Below, piece after piece: positions 51,667 to 61,312 of a DNA stretch of 64,000 bases (positions are counted from its first letter, which is position 1; the number at the start of each line of letters is the position of its first letter). Under the pieces are notes generated by a model. That model ran no database searches and was not told the DNA's origin. It worked only from the letters and a program-made list of their open reading frames with translations. The translations under genes and the position numbers were made by a program. Source of the stretch: DATAGF01 sp963835685 (GTDB taxonomy: Bacteria; Actinomycetota; Thermoleophilia; Miltoncostaeales; Miltoncostaeaceae). The stretch covers positions 248,001 to 312,000 of the forward strand of contig CAWIGI010000004.1 of NCBI GenBank assembly GCA_963835685.1, written 5' to 3'.

Positions 51667-53289
51667 CTAGTCGCGGGCGTTGCGGTAGCGGCGGATCAGC
51701 GCGTTCGTCGACGAGTCGTGCGCCGGCTCCGGCTCCTCGTCGCTCTCGAGCTCGGCGACGATACGGGTCGCGAGCACCTTGCCCAGCTCCACGCCCCATT
51801 GGTCGAAGGAGTTGATCCCCCAGATCGTCCCCTGCGTGAAGACGCTGTGCTCGTACAGCGCGACCAGCGCGCCGAGCGTCCCCGGGGTGAGCCGGTCGGC
51901 GAGGATCGTGTTCGTGGGGCGGTTGCCCGGGAAGACGCGGTGGGGCACGCGCCACTCCTCGGTCTCCTCCGCCCGCACCTCCTCCTCGGTCTTGCCGAAC
52001 GCGAGCGCCTCGGCCTGGGCGAGCACGTTGGCCATCAGCAGGTCCTGGTGCCGGCCGATCGGGGTGAGGCTGTTGGCGAAGCCGATCAGGTCGGCCGGGA
52101 CCAGCTTCGTCCCCTGGTGGATGAGCTGGTAGAAGGAGTGCTGGCCGTTGGTGCCCGGCTCGCCCCAGTAGACGGCCCCGGTCTCGTAGTCGACCGGCGC
52201 GCCCTCCAGCGTGACCCGCTTGCCGTTCGACTCCATCGTGAGCTGCTGCAGGTAGGCCGGGAAGCGGACGAGGTAGCGGGCGTACGGCAGCACGGCGACG
52301 GTCTGGGCGCCGAAGAAGTCGCCGTACCAGACCGCGAGCAGGCCCATGAGGACGGGGAGGTTGCGCTCGAAGGGCGTCGTGCGGAAGTGCTCGTCCATCG
52401 CATGGGAGCCGGCGAGCATGTCCCGGAAGGACGCCGGCCCGACCGCGAGCATCGTCGACAGCCCGATCGCCGACTCCATCGAGTAGCGGCCCCCGACCCA
52501 GTCCCAGAAGCCGAACATGTTCGCGGGATCGATGCCGAACTCCCGCACCGCGGCCTCGTTCGTCGACACGGCCACGAAGTGCCGCGCGACGGCCGACTCG
52601 TCGCCCAGGGCGGCCAGCGCCCAGTCGCGCGCGGTCTGCGCGTTGGTCATGGTCTCGAGCGTCGTGAAGGTCTTCGACGACACGATGAAGAGGGTCTCGG
52701 CCGGGTCGAGGTCGCGGGTCGCCTCGGCGAAGTCGCTGCCGTCAACGTTCGAGACGAAGCGGAAGGTCATGTCGCGCCGCGAGTAGTGGCGCAGCGCCTC
52801 GTAGGCCATCACCGGTCCGAGGTCGGAGCCGCCGATGCCGATGTTGACGACGTTGCGGATCGGCTTCCCCGTGGCGCCCGTCCACGCGCCGCCCCGCACG
52901 CGGTCGGCGAACGCCGCCATGCGGTCCAGCACCTCGTGCACCTCCGGGACGACGTCGGCGCCGTCCACCTCGATGCGGGCGTCCCGGGGGGCGCGCAGCG
53001 CGACGTGCAGGACGGCGCGGTCCTCGGTCACGTTGATCCGCTCGCCGCGGAACATCGCCTCGATCCGCTCGCCCAGGCCGCGCTCCTGCGCCAGGGCCAC
53101 GAGGAGCGCCATCGTCTCGTCGGTCACCCGGTTCTTCGAGTAGTCGAGGACGAGCCCGGCGCCCTCGGCCACCAGGCGCTCGCCGCGCCCGGGGTCCTCG
53201 GAGAACAGGTCGCGCAGGTGCATGTCGCCGATCCGCCCGTGGTGCTCCTCGAGCGCCCGCCAGGCCGGGCCGTCCCGGAGCGGGCTCAC
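51667..53289 (-). CDS. pgi: Glucose-6-phosphate isomerase
   Basis: 540 aa from a GTG overlapping the transaldolase stop (GTGA). Family motifs: VVNIGIGGSDLGPVMAYEAL, VSSKTFTTLETMTNA, GGRYSMESAIGL, and the C-terminal NSFDQWGVELGKVLA with the catalytic Lys/His region at QLIHQGTKLVPAD. Interconverts glucose 6-phosphate and fructose 6-phosphate. A frame reaching 53604 is an extension without homology. Confidence 0.96.
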   Translation of the reverse strand: MSPLRDGPAWRALEEHHGRIGDMHLRDLFSEDPGRGERLVAEGAGLVLDYSKNRVTDETMALLVALAQERGLGERIEAMFRGERINVTEDRAVLHVALRAPRDARIEVDGADVVPEVHEVLDRMAAFADRVRGGAWTGATGKPIRNVVNIGIGGSDLGPVMAYEALRHYSRRDMTFRFVSNVDGSDFAEATRDLDPAETLFIVSSKTFTTLETMTNAQTARDWALAALGDESAVARHFVAVSTNEAAVREFGIDPANMFGFWDWVGGRYSMESAIGLSTMLAVGPASFRDMLAGSHAMDEHFRTTPFERNLPVLMGLLAVWYGDFFGAQTVAVLPYARYLVRFPAYLQQLTMESNGKRVTLEGAPVDYETGAVYWGEPGTNGQHSFYQLIHQGTKLVPADLIGFANSLTPIGRHQDLLMANVLAQAEALAFGKTEEEVRAEETEEWRVPHRVFPGNRPTNTILADRLTPGTLGALVALYEHSVFTQGTIWGINSFDQWGVELGKVLATRIVAELESDEEPEPAHDSSTNALIRRYRNARD

Positions 53290-54374
53290 CGGCGGCCCGC
53301 GAGCGCGGCCGAGCGCTCCTCGATGGTCTGCAGAAGCTCGTCCCACGACGTCACGAACGCGGCGGCCCCCTCGGCCTGGAGGCGCCCGGCGAGCGCCTCG
53401 AGGTCCACGCCGTCGGCGGTGAAGCGGTCGATCACCGACCCGGCGTCGCCCCCGTCGGCGGGCAGGAAGTCGGACACCTCGCCGTGGTCGCCGAAGGCCA
53501 GGAGGGTCTTCTCGGGCATGGTGTTGACGGTCAGGGGCGCCGCCAGCGCGCGGACGTAGAGGACGTCCGAGGCCTCCGGGTCCTTGGTGCCCGTGCTCGC
53601 CCACAGCAGGCGCTGCGGCTGCGCCCCCTCGTTGGCCAGCCGCGCCCAGCGGGGCGACTCGAGCAGCTCGCGGTAGGCGGCGTAGCTGAGCTTCGCCTGG
53701 GCGATGCCGAGCGCGTTTCGCTCGTCACCCGGCCGCGCCTGCGCCTCCGGCGAGGTGTCCCAGCGGCTCACGAACACCGAGGCGACCGACCCCACCGCCG
53801 CATCGAGCCCGGCGTCGACCCGGCGCTCGATGCCGCGCATGTAGGCGTCGGCCGCGGCGAGGTACTGCTCGCGGCTGAAGAGCAGGGTCACGTTCACCGG
53901 CACGCCGGCGAAGATCGCCTCCTCGATGGCATCGAGCCCCTCGGGGGTGCCGGGGATCTTGATGAAGAGGTTCGGCCGCCCGGCCGTGGCCGAGAGCCGG
54001 GACGCGGCCACCAGCGTGCTCCCGGGGTCACGGGCGAGCCGCGGCGACACCTCCAGCGACACCCACCCGTCGATCCCGTTCGTTCGGTCCCAGATGGGCC
54101 GGAACAGGTCGGCGGCGCCCTGCAGGTCCTCGATCGCCAGCCGGAAGAAGACGTCCTCCGGTGCCAGCCCCTCCGCGGCCGCCTCGCGGATCGCGTCGTC
54201 GTAGGCGTCCGAGCTCGAGAAGGCGTGGTCGAAGATCGTCGGGTTCGAGGTCAGCCCCGTGATGCCGAGCTCGTCGATGTAGCTCCCCAGCGTGCCGCTT
54301 GTCAGGAGCTCGCGGGTGATGTTGTCGAGCCAGAGGCTCTGGCCCGCCTGGTGCAGCTTCTGGGTCGGCTTCAC
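53286..54374 (-). CDS. tal: Transaldolase
   Basis: 362 aa, actinobacterial long type. SLWLDNITRELLTSGTL, GLTSNPTIFDHAF, NLFIKIPGTPEGLDAIEE (Schiff-base Lys) and LLWASTGTKDP are diagnostic. Exchanges a dihydroxyacetone unit between sugar phosphates in the non-oxidative pentose phosphate pathway. GTG start at 54372-54374, 40 bp after zwf. Confidence 0.96.
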   Translation of the reverse strand: MKPTQKLHQAGQSLWLDNITRELLTSGTLGSYIDELGITGLTSNPTIFDHAFSSSDAYDDAIREAAAEGLAPEDVFFRLAIEDLQGAADLFRPIWDRTNGIDGWVSLEVSPRLARDPGSTLVAASRLSATAGRPNLFIKIPGTPEGLDAIEEAIFAGVPVNVTLLFSREQYLAAADAYMRGIERRVDAGLDAAVGSVASVFVSRWDTSPEAQARPGDERNALGIAQAKLSYAAYRELLESPRWARLANEGAQPQRLLWASTGTKDPEASDVLYVRALAAPLTVNTMPEKTLLAFGDHGEVSDFLPADGGDAGSVIDRFTADGVDLEALAGRLQAEGAAAFVTSWDELLQTIEERSAALAGRR

Positions 54375-54414
54375 GGCGTCTCCGATGGTCGTCGTGCGGT
54401 GATGGTGGCCGCGG

Positions 54415-55836
54415 TCATGTCGGCGTCCAGGGGCCGCGCCAGCCGCCGTGCGACGCCACGAGGGCGTCGGCCGCCTCGGGCCCCGCCGAGCCGCGGGCGT
54501 AGGCCTGGACCGGCGGGGGCGCGTCGAGCAGCGGCTGCATGACGCGCCACTGCTCCTCCACGCCCTCCTGGCGGGTGAAGCGCGTGGCGTCGCCGGCCAT
54601 CGCCGCGGTCAGCAGCACCTCGTACGGGCTCGGGCCCTCGCCGCCCTCCTCGGCGAACTCCATGTCGAGGGTGACCGGCTCCGGGCCGGCGCCGTCGGCG
54701 CGGCGGGCGTCGAGCTGGAGTCGGATGCCCGTCGCCGGGTCGATCCGGATCACGAGCTGGCCCGGCTCCGGCGGGCGGTCGCCCGCGCGCACGAAACCGC
54801 TGAGGGGCGGGGGCCGCCGGAAGACCAGCCGGGCCTCGGTCGCCTTCGCCGGCAGGCACTTGCCGGCGCGGATGAAGAACGGCACGCCCCACCAGCGCCA
54901 ATCGTCGATCTCCAGGCGCAGGGCCGCGTAGGTCTCGGTCGTCGAGTCCGTCGCGACCCCGTCGACGGCGCGGTAGCCGTCGTACTGACCGCGGACGTAG
55001 CGGGCCGGGTCGGCGGCCGCGACGGCGCGCAGCACCGTGAGCGCGGCGCCCTTCAGTGAGGCGGAGTCGCGCGCGGCCGGCGGCTCCATCGCGACCGACG
55101 CGAGCACCTGCATGAGGTGGTTGACGACCACGTCCCGCAGCGCGCCCACCGGGTCGTAGAAGTGGCCGCGGTCCTCGACCCCGATGCTCTCGGCCATGGT
55201 GATCTGGACGCACTCGATGAAATGACGGTTCCACACCGGCTCGAGCATCGTGTTGGCGAGCCGCAGGTAGAGGATCTCCTCGAGGCCCATCTTCCCGAGG
55301 AAGTGGTCGATCCGGAAGAGCTGCGACTCGTCGACGTGCCGGTGCAGATCGGCGGCGAGCGCCCGGGCCGACGCGAGGTCGTGGCCGAAGGGCTTCTCCA
55401 CCACGATGCGCGCCGACGCGGCAAGCCCGGCTCCCGCGAGGCCCGCCACGACGGTGCCGAACAGCGACGGCGGGATCTCGAGGTAGAAGACCGGCGCGCG
55501 GGAGCCGCCGAGCGCGGCGGCCACGCGGCCGTAGGTCGCCGCGTCACCGAAGTCGCCCCGGACATAGGAGAGGCGGCCGGCGAGCCGGCCGAAGACCGCC
55601 TCGTCCACGGTCTCGCCGGCGGCCGCGACGGCCTCGCGGGCGTGGTCGCGCAGCCGCTCGCCCGTCCATTCGTCCCCCGCGACGCCCACCACCGGGCAGC
55701 CGAGCAGGCCGCGTCGCTCCAGGCGGTAGAGGGAGGGGAGGGTCATCCTCGTGGCCAGGTCGCCCGTGATCCCGAAGATCCCGAGCACGTCGGCCGGGTG
55801 CGTGGCGGCTGGACCCCCTGGTTGCGCCTGCGCCAT
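54415..55836 (-). CDS. zwf: Glucose-6-phosphate 1-dehydrogenase
   Basis: 473 aa. GIFGITGDLATRM is the NADP-binding motif (GxxGDLA), VVEKPFGHDLASARAL the EKPxG motif and LFRIDHFLGKMGLEE the catalytic RIDHxLGK. Oxidises glucose 6-phosphate to 6-phosphogluconolactone. First gene of the oxidative pentose phosphate operon that also holds tal, pgi and gnd; a 6-phosphogluconolactonase is not seen. Confidence 0.96.
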   Translation of the reverse strand: MAQAQPGGPAATHPADVLGIFGITGDLATRMTLPSLYRLERRGLLGCPVVGVAGDEWTGERLRDHAREAVAAAGETVDEAVFGRLAGRLSYVRGDFGDAATYGRVAAALGGSRAPVFYLEIPPSLFGTVVAGLAGAGLAASARIVVEKPFGHDLASARALAADLHRHVDESQLFRIDHFLGKMGLEEILYLRLANTMLEPVWNRHFIECVQITMAESIGVEDRGHFYDPVGALRDVVVNHLMQVLASVAMEPPAARDSASLKGAALTVLRAVAAADPARYVRGQYDGYRAVDGVATDSTTETYAALRLEIDDWRWWGVPFFIRAGKCLPAKATEARLVFRRPPPLSGFVRAGDRPPEPGQLVIRIDPATGIRLQLDARRADGAGPEPVTLDMEFAEEGGEGPSPYEVLLTAAMAGDATRFTRQEGVEEQWRVMQPLLDAPPPVQAYARGSAGPEAADALVASHGGWRGPWTPT

Positions 55837-55891
55837 CAGCGGCCCACCCCGGTTCGCGGCGCGCCGATGCTACCCCGTGGGCTCCGCCCAG

Positions 55892-56743
55892 TCAGGTCCT
55901 CGGCGCGGGACCCCGGTCGCGGTGGGCGCTCGAGCGGCCGCCGGGATGGACGGCGCGCAGCGCGGCCGCGGCCCTGCTCGGGCCCGGCCGGGGCTCGCGC
56001 ACCAGCCAGGCCGAGATGGCGGCGGCCGGCAGGACCACCGCGAGCCCGCCGACGATGTCGAGGATGAAGTGGTTGCCCGTGACGACGATCGAGACGGCGA
56101 CGAGCAACGGGTACGCGACCCCGAGCACCTTGGTCCAGACCCAGGGCGTCAGGCGGATCAGCGCCCAGGCGACCACCGGCGCCATCCCCACGTGCAGGCT
56201 CGGCATCGCCGCCACGGGGTTGTAGAAGGCCCGGATGAACTCCGAGTCGAGCTCGAAGAAGGTCTGGGTGCTGACGGTGTCCGTGAAGCCCGAGGTGAGC
56301 AGGCGGGGCGGGGCGACCGGCTGGAGGGCGTACCAGATGACCCCGGCCGTCCACGAGATCAACGCCATGTTGCGCACGAAGGCGTAGGAGCCGCGGGCGT
56401 AGCGGTAGACGAGGAACAGCGTCAGCGGCAGCACGACGACCTGGCTCACGACATAGAACGCGTTCCAGAAGGGCATCCCCAGGTGGTGATCCACGAAGAA
56501 CCGCTGGAGGTCCGGCTCGACGTAGATGCCCAGGGACTTCTCGAGGTCGATGAGCGAGGCCGCGGCGCGGCGGCCCTCCTCGAGCGACCCGCCCCAGACC
56601 CCCTTCACCAGGGTGTACAGCCCGTAGGCGATGGCCGCGATGAGGCCCTCGCGCCAGCCGCTGCCGACCGACGCCGCCGCGCGGCGGGCCGCGAGCAGGG
56701 CCTCCCGGAGCCCCGCCGCCCGCCCCTGCACTCGACGCGCCAT
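55892..56743 (-). CDS. PAP2-superfamily membrane phosphatase/transferase
   Basis: 283 aa from the ATG at 56741-56743 (an ATG at 56800 is also in frame). About six transmembrane helices and the last two PAP2 phosphatase motifs: MPSLHVGMAPVVAW and TGNHFILDIVGGL, with catalytic His. This is the inositolphosphotransferase/Aur1-like arrangement (PAP2_3). Probably hydrolyses or transfers a lipid phosphate on the outer face of the membrane. Confidence 0.85.
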   Translation of the reverse strand: MARRVQGRAAGLREALLAARRAAASVGSGWREGLIAAIAYGLYTLVKGVWGGSLEEGRRAAASLIDLEKSLGIYVEPDLQRFFVDHHLGMPFWNAFYVVSQVVVLPLTLFLVYRYARGSYAFVRNMALISWTAGVIWYALQPVAPPRLLTSGFTDTVSTQTFFELDSEFIRAFYNPVAAMPSLHVGMAPVVAWALIRLTPWVWTKVLGVAYPLLVAVSIVVTGNHFILDIVGGLAVVLPAAAISAWLVREPRPGPSRAAAALRAVHPGGRSSAHRDRGPAPRT

Positions 56744-56823
56744 CGAAGGACTCCCCAGAAGGGACCGGAGGCGCCGGATCGTAACATCGGTCACCTGCAC
56801 GAGCCCGCACCGGCGTCCGACCT

Positions 56824-57681
56824 TTGCTGACCTTTGTCCTGATCACGTCCGCGGCCCTCGCCGCGAACCTCGGCGTCGTGCTCACGGCGCTGGAGGCGCG
56901 GCGCCAGCCCGCGGCCCAGTCGCTGCGGCTGGACCTGCTCGTGAGCCTGGTCAAGCGGCCGCTCTGGCGCCTCGCCGCGGTGCTCGACCTCGCCGGCTGG
57001 GCGCTCAAGACCGCCGCCCTGCTGGTCGCGCCCCTCACGATCGTGGCGCCGGCGATGGCGCTCGGCCTGTTCGTGCTGGTCGTGTTCTCCCTGATCGTCC
57101 TCCACGAGAAGCCCCGCGTGTCCTCGCTGATCGGCATCGCGCTCCTCGCCGGCGGGGTCGCCCTCGTCGCGCTCCACTCCCCGCCGCGGGAGGTCTCCAT
57201 CGCGGGGCCGCTCCCGTGGCTGATCTGCGCCGGCCTGCTGCTGGCCGGCGCGCTGTGGGTCTTCGCCGCCCGCGCCAGGGGCATCTCCGTCGACGTCCGG
57301 CTGATGGCGCTCTCCTGCGGCTGCGCCTGGGCCCTCAACGGGATCCTGTCCAAGCTGATGGCCGACTCCATCGACACCTCGCGCTGGGCGCTCCTCGGCC
57401 TGGCCTTCGGGAGCGCCTTCGCGGTCGGCGGGATCGGGTACCTCGCCAAGACGAGCGCCCTCCAGGCCGGCGAGGCCACCACGGTGGAGTCGATCGTCGG
57501 CGTGGTCAACACGCTCGTGCCCGTCGCGCTCGCGCCGGTCCTGTTCGGCGAGGACTGGCCGACCGAGCCCGCCGCCGCCGCCCAGCTCACCGTCGGCCTG
57601 ATCCTCGTGGGGATCGGCGTCTGGCTGCTGACGCACACGACGGCCCGCTCGCTCGCGCGGCCCCGCCCGGTCCCGGGCTGA
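56824..57681 (+). CDS. DMT-superfamily (EamA-like) transporter
   Basis: 285 aa with about nine to ten hydrophobic helices in two EamA-like halves (PLTIVAPAMALGLFVLVVFS; SKLMADSIDTSRWALLGLAF; ESIVGVVNTLVPVALAPVLF). TTG start at 56824, weak ribosome site; it is divergent from the PAP2 gene over 80 bp. Substrate unknown. Confidence 0.8.
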   Translation: MLTFVLITSAALAANLGVVLTALEARRQPAAQSLRLDLLVSLVKRPLWRLAAVLDLAGWALKTAALLVAPLTIVAPAMALGLFVLVVFSLIVLHEKPRVSSLIGIALLAGGVALVALHSPPREVSIAGPLPWLICAGLLLAGALWVFAARARGISVDVRLMALSCGCAWALNGILSKLMADSIDTSRWALLGLAFGSAFAVGGIGYLAKTSALQAGEATTVESIVGVVNTLVPVALAPVLFGEDWPTEPAAAAQLTVGLILVGIGVWLLTHTTARSLARPRPVPG

Positions 57682-57797
57682 CGGCCACTCGGCCGCCGCG
57701 CCGTGTGCCACTTGGCCACTGTGCCGCGTGTCAATTGGCGCAGCGCCGGTTCAACAGGCCGCGTAGACGCCGGGCCCGGACGGCTTCGCGCGGCTCG

Positions 57798-58211
57798 CTA
57801 GCTGATGGTGAAGTAACGGATGCGGATGCGGCTGAAGCTGCCCGTGGTGCGGTTCGTGACCGCCACGTTTGCGGAGTAGAGCCCGTTCGCGAACGTGTCG
57901 GGGACCTTGTACGAGGCCCAGCCGCAAGAGTCGTAGATGCGACCCGAGACCCGCCGATTGAAGACCTTGACCGACGACGAGTAGTTCTCGTCCCAGATCC
58001 GGAACGTCGAGGAGTAGGAGTCCGTGAGCTCGCCCGCGTCGTCGCAGTAGTTGACCTTCATGTGGATCCGCGAGCCCTCGTCCTTCACGTAGAAGCTCGA
58101 GATACGCGGCCGCGCGTCGGCGTCGGCGGGTGCCGCCAGCGCGATCGAGCCGACGAGGCAGCCGGCTGCGAGGATTGGCAGGAGGGTGCGCCCGAGGATG
58201 TGCATGCCCAT
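57798..58211 (-). CDS. Secreted hypothetical protein, 137 aa
   Basis: Signal peptide (MHILGRTLLPILAAGCLVGS, cleavage near ADADA) from the ATG at 58211 or 58205, then a beta-sandwich-like mature domain with two Cys that may form a disulfide (NYCDDAGEL and IYDSCGWASY). Low-complexity-free and codon-biased; unrecognised family. Convergent with the DMT transporter. Confidence 0.7.
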   Translation of the reverse strand: MGMHILGRTLLPILAAGCLVGSIALAAPADADARPRISSFYVKDEGSRIHMKVNYCDDAGELTDSYSSTFRIWDENYSSSVKVFNRRVSGRIYDSCGWASYKVPDTFANGLYSANVAVTNRTTGSFSRIRIRYFTIS

Positions 58212-58269
58212 GCATCGGCGCGCACGCCCGGAACTTGAGGCTCGTCCCCCGGACGAGCGCTCGCCAAGC

Positions 58270-59592
58270 TCAGGCTGGCGGCACCCGGTCCACGAGGACG
58301 TGGCGGGCGGCGACGATGCCGCTGCGGACGGCGCCCTCCATCGTGGCGGGCCACCCCGTGGCGGTCCAAGCGCCGGCCAGCGCGACGCGCTCCAGCGGCG
58401 TGGCGGGCCCGGGCCGGCGGGCGGCCTGGCCGGGGGCGGCGGCGAAGGTGGCCTGCGGCTCCTTCACGACGGCGGTCGCCAGGGCCTTGGCCGAGCGGGC
58501 CCGCGGGAGCAGGTGCTCCAGCTCGTCGCGCATCGCCTCGGCCAGCTCGGTCCGAGGCACCTCGACCTCCTCGCGGGCCCCGGAGATCGAGATCGCCAGG
58601 TGATGGGAGGAGCCGTCGCCGCCCCCCATCGCCGTGCGGTTGAAGATCCACTGGACCGGGCTGTTGACGACGGCCGTGAACCGCTCGTCCATCACCGGGC
58701 GGTCGTACCAGACGTGCACGTTCACGATCGGCGAGGCCCCGAGCCCGGGGTCCTCGGGCAGCGCCGCGGGCGCCACCGCGCGAACCCGCCTCGGGGGCAT
58801 GGCGAGGACGACCGCGTCGGCCGGCAGCGTCGTCCCGTCGGCCAGGGTCACCCCGCCGGGCCCGGCTTCGGCGACGGCGACCCCGGCGATGACGCGCCCG
58901 CCCCGCGCCGTCAGGAACCCGCGGGCGGCGGGGTTGACCAGCCGGCTGAGGCCCACGCGCGACCACCCGATCGCCGAGCCCCGCGACGTCTGCAGGAACC
59001 CGCGCCGGAAGACGAACGCCCCAAGCGCCGCCGAGACGCGGTCGCTGCGGTCGTTGCAGGTCGGCAGCACGATGAGGTCCCAGAACCGGCGCACGGCGTC
59101 CGGGGACTGGCCGCGCTCGGCAAGCCAGTCGGCGAAGCTGAGGCGGTCGATCTCCTCGAGGGCCGGCTCCGTCATGGCGGCGAGGGCCGCCAGGGCCCGC
59201 AGCGCGGCGGCCTTCTCGCCCGGCGACAGGTGCGGGTACGCCGCGAAGGAGAGCCCGAGGTGGAGCGGCGCCGGCAGGGGCGCGGCCCGCAGCGCCCCGA
59301 CGCGCCCGGCCCGGTCCCGCACGGGCGCGTCGAGCCGGCGCTGGAGCGACGTGTGGCGCAGGGTGCCGAGCAGCCGCAGCAGGCGGATGTAGGCGGGGCA
59401 GCATCCGAGGAAGACGTGCTGGCCGTTGTCCACCTCGCGCCCGGTGTCGGGGTCGGTGAAGCTGTACGCCTTGCCGCCGAGGAAGGGCCGCCGCTCCACG
59501 AGCGTCACCTCGGCGCCGAGACCCGCGCCCTCGACGGCGGCGGCGACACCGGCGAGGCCGCCGCCGCACACCACCAGGTGCCGGCTGGTCAT
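58270..59592 (-). CDS. hpnE: Hydroxysqualene dehydroxylase
   Basis: 440 aa FAD amine-oxidase/phytoene-desaturase-like enzyme. N-terminal VVCGGGLAGVAAAVEGAG and RRPFLGGKAYSFTDPDTG; C-terminal ALAGAWTATGWPATMEGAVR is the FAD-contacting end. HpnE reduces hydroxysqualene to squalene. ATG overlaps the hpnD stop by 4 bp; last gene of the hopanoid operon. Confidence 0.92.
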   Translation of the reverse strand: MTSRHLVVCGGGLAGVAAAVEGAGLGAEVTLVERRPFLGGKAYSFTDPDTGREVDNGQHVFLGCCPAYIRLLRLLGTLRHTSLQRRLDAPVRDRAGRVGALRAAPLPAPLHLGLSFAAYPHLSPGEKAAALRALAALAAMTEPALEEIDRLSFADWLAERGQSPDAVRRFWDLIVLPTCNDRSDRVSAALGAFVFRRGFLQTSRGSAIGWSRVGLSRLVNPAARGFLTARGGRVIAGVAVAEAGPGGVTLADGTTLPADAVVLAMPPRRVRAVAPAALPEDPGLGASPIVNVHVWYDRPVMDERFTAVVNSPVQWIFNRTAMGGGDGSSHHLAISISGAREEVEVPRTELAEAMRDELEHLLPRARSAKALATAVVKEPQATFAAAPGQAARRPGPATPLERVALAGAWTATGWPATMEGAVRSGIVAARHVLVDRVPPA

Positions 59593-60443
59593 CGGAGGGC
59601 CGAGGCGGTGCGGCGGCCCATCAGGGCGAGCTTGTGGGGCGTCGACAGCGACACCCTGCCGGCGAGGACGTCGTGGTCGCGGGCCTCGATGGCGTCGAGG
59701 ATCTCGCGGTAGAGACCCGACAGCATCGACACGCACATGCGCGCGCGCCGGTCGAGGAGCGGCAGGAGCCGCTGGCCACGGGCGAAGTAGTCGCGCGCGC
59801 GCTCGCCCTGGTCGCGCATGAGCGCCCGGAAGCCCGCCGTCGCCACGCCGTCCATGACGTCGGCCTCGGTCACGCCGTGAGCCGCCATCTCGTCGGCGGG
59901 CAGGTAGATGCGGTCGCGCCCGGCGTCCTCGGCGACGTCGCGCATGATGTTCACGAGCTGCATGGCGACGCCGAGGTCGGCGGCGTGGCCCGGCGCCGCC
60001 GGGTCCGAGAAGCCGAAGACGTGGAGGCTCACGAGCCCGACCGCTCCGGCCACCCGGTCGCAGTACTCCTTGAGCGCCGGGAAGTCCGGGTAGCGGGCGA
60101 TCGTGAGGTCCATCGCCACGCCGTCCAGCAGGGCGTCGAGGTGGTCGCGCGGCACGCCGAAGCGGCGCACGGTGTCGGCGAGCGCCACCAGGACCGGGTC
60201 GTCGCGGGGCGGCTCGCCCGCGTAGCAGGCGTCGAGCTCGTCGCGGCGCTCGGCCACCGCCGCGAGCCGGCGCGCCGCGCTGCCGGCCCCGTCGACGCTG
60301 TCGTCGGCCCGGCGGCTGAAGGCGTAGGCCGCGTAGATGCCGGAGCGGCGCTCCGGGGGCAGCAGGACGAAGCCGTAGTAGAAGTTGCGCGCCTCGTCGC
60401 GGGCGATGCTGCGGCAGGCGTCGTACGCCTCGTCCAGCGTCAT
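59589..60443 (-). CDS. hpnD: Presqualene diphosphate synthase
   Basis: 284 aa isoprenoid head-to-head synthase. First Asp motif in SRRADDSVDGAG, second in NIMRDVAEDAGRDRIYLP. Condenses two farnesyl diphosphates to presqualene diphosphate. ATG overlaps hpnC by 4 bp. It is distinguished from HpnC by position and the ARNFYYGFVLLP opening. Confidence 0.92.
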   Translation of the reverse strand: MTLDEAYDACRSIARDEARNFYYGFVLLPPERRSGIYAAYAFSRRADDSVDGAGSAARRLAAVAERRDELDACYAGEPPRDDPVLVALADTVRRFGVPRDHLDALLDGVAMDLTIARYPDFPALKEYCDRVAGAVGLVSLHVFGFSDPAAPGHAADLGVAMQLVNIMRDVAEDAGRDRIYLPADEMAAHGVTEADVMDGVATAGFRALMRDQGERARDYFARGQRLLPLLDRRARMCVSMLSGLYREILDAIEARDHDVLAGRVSLSTPHKLALMGRRTASALR

Positions 60444-61312
60444 CGGCGCAGGCCCAGCGCGCGCCGCGCCGCGGCCGCCGCGATGCGGGCCCGGCCGAGC
60501 CGCCCCGGCGCCGGGCGGCGGGTGAGCGTGTCGTAGCCCTGCCGCGCGATGGCGTCGCAGAGGGCGAGCCCGCCGGCGCTGAACATGCGCAGGTCGAGCG
60601 AGACGCGCCGGGGCACGAAGCGGTGGAGGGGGGCGCCGGCGAGCAGGTGGCCGCGGGCCCGCTCGACCTCGAAGGCCACGAGCCGCCGCACCGCCTCGCC
60701 CGCCGGCGGCCGGCGCAGGTCGTCCTCGGCGACGCCGAAGCGCGCCATGTCCTCCGCCGGCAGGTAGATCCGGTCGCGGTCGCGCAGGTCGCGCGCGATG
60801 TCCTGCCAGAAGTTGACGAGCTGCAGGCCGATGCAGGTCGCATCGCTCATCCCGACCCTCCAGGGGTCGCGGTACCCGAGCACGCCGAGCACCATCTCGC
60901 CGACCGGCGTGGCCGAGTGCCGGCAGTAGTCGAGCAGGTCCTCGTGGGTCCCCCAGCGCGCCCGGCGCTGGTCCATGCGGTTCGCCTCGATGAGGCGCAG
61001 GAAGGGGTCGAGCGGCAGGTCGCGGCGCGCGATCGTCTCGGCGAGCGCGGCCAGGCGCGGGTCCGCCGGCTCGCCGCCGGCGACCGCCGTGCGCAGGTCG
61101 CCCTCCCAGGCGTCGAGCCCGGCCAGCCGCTCCGCCGGCCCGCCGGGCGCCTCGTCGCCGAGGTCGTCGGTGGCGCGGCAGTAGGCGTAGACGGCCTGCA
61201 TGTCGGCGCGGACGTCCCGCGGCGCGAGCAGGAAGGCGACGGGGAAGTTCTCGTCGTGGGCCCGGGTCGCGGTCCGCGCGGCGGCCCGTCCCTCCGAGGC
61301 CACCGCGCTCAC
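60440..61312 (-). CDS. hpnC: Hydroxysqualene synthase
   Basis: 290 aa, same fold as HpnD. Opening HDENFPVAFLLAPRD is the HpnC-type start; Asp-rich motifs CRATDDLGDEA and NFWQDIARDLRDRDRIYLP. Converts presqualene diphosphate to hydroxysqualene. GTG start (61310-61312) overlaps the shc stop. Frames running to 63094 or 60843 are shadows. Confidence 0.92.
   Translation of the reverse strand: MSAVASEGRAAARTATRAHDENFPVAFLLAPRDVRADMQAVYAYCRATDDLGDEAPGGPAERLAGLDAWEGDLRTAVAGGEPADPRLAALAETIARRDLPLDPFLRLIEANRMDQRRARWGTHEDLLDYCRHSATPVGEMVLGVLGYRDPWRVGMSDATCIGLQLVNFWQDIARDLRDRDRIYLPAEDMARFGVAEDDLRRPPAGEAVRRLVAFEVERARGHLLAGAPLHRFVPRRVSLDLRMFSAGGLALCDAIARQGYDTLTRRPAPGRLGRARIAAAAARRALGLRR

Noticed and set aside
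57682..57797. Short gtgcc/ttggc repeats between the DMT transporter and the secreted protein
   Set aside because: Too short and irregular to be CRISPR, an operator array or an origin.
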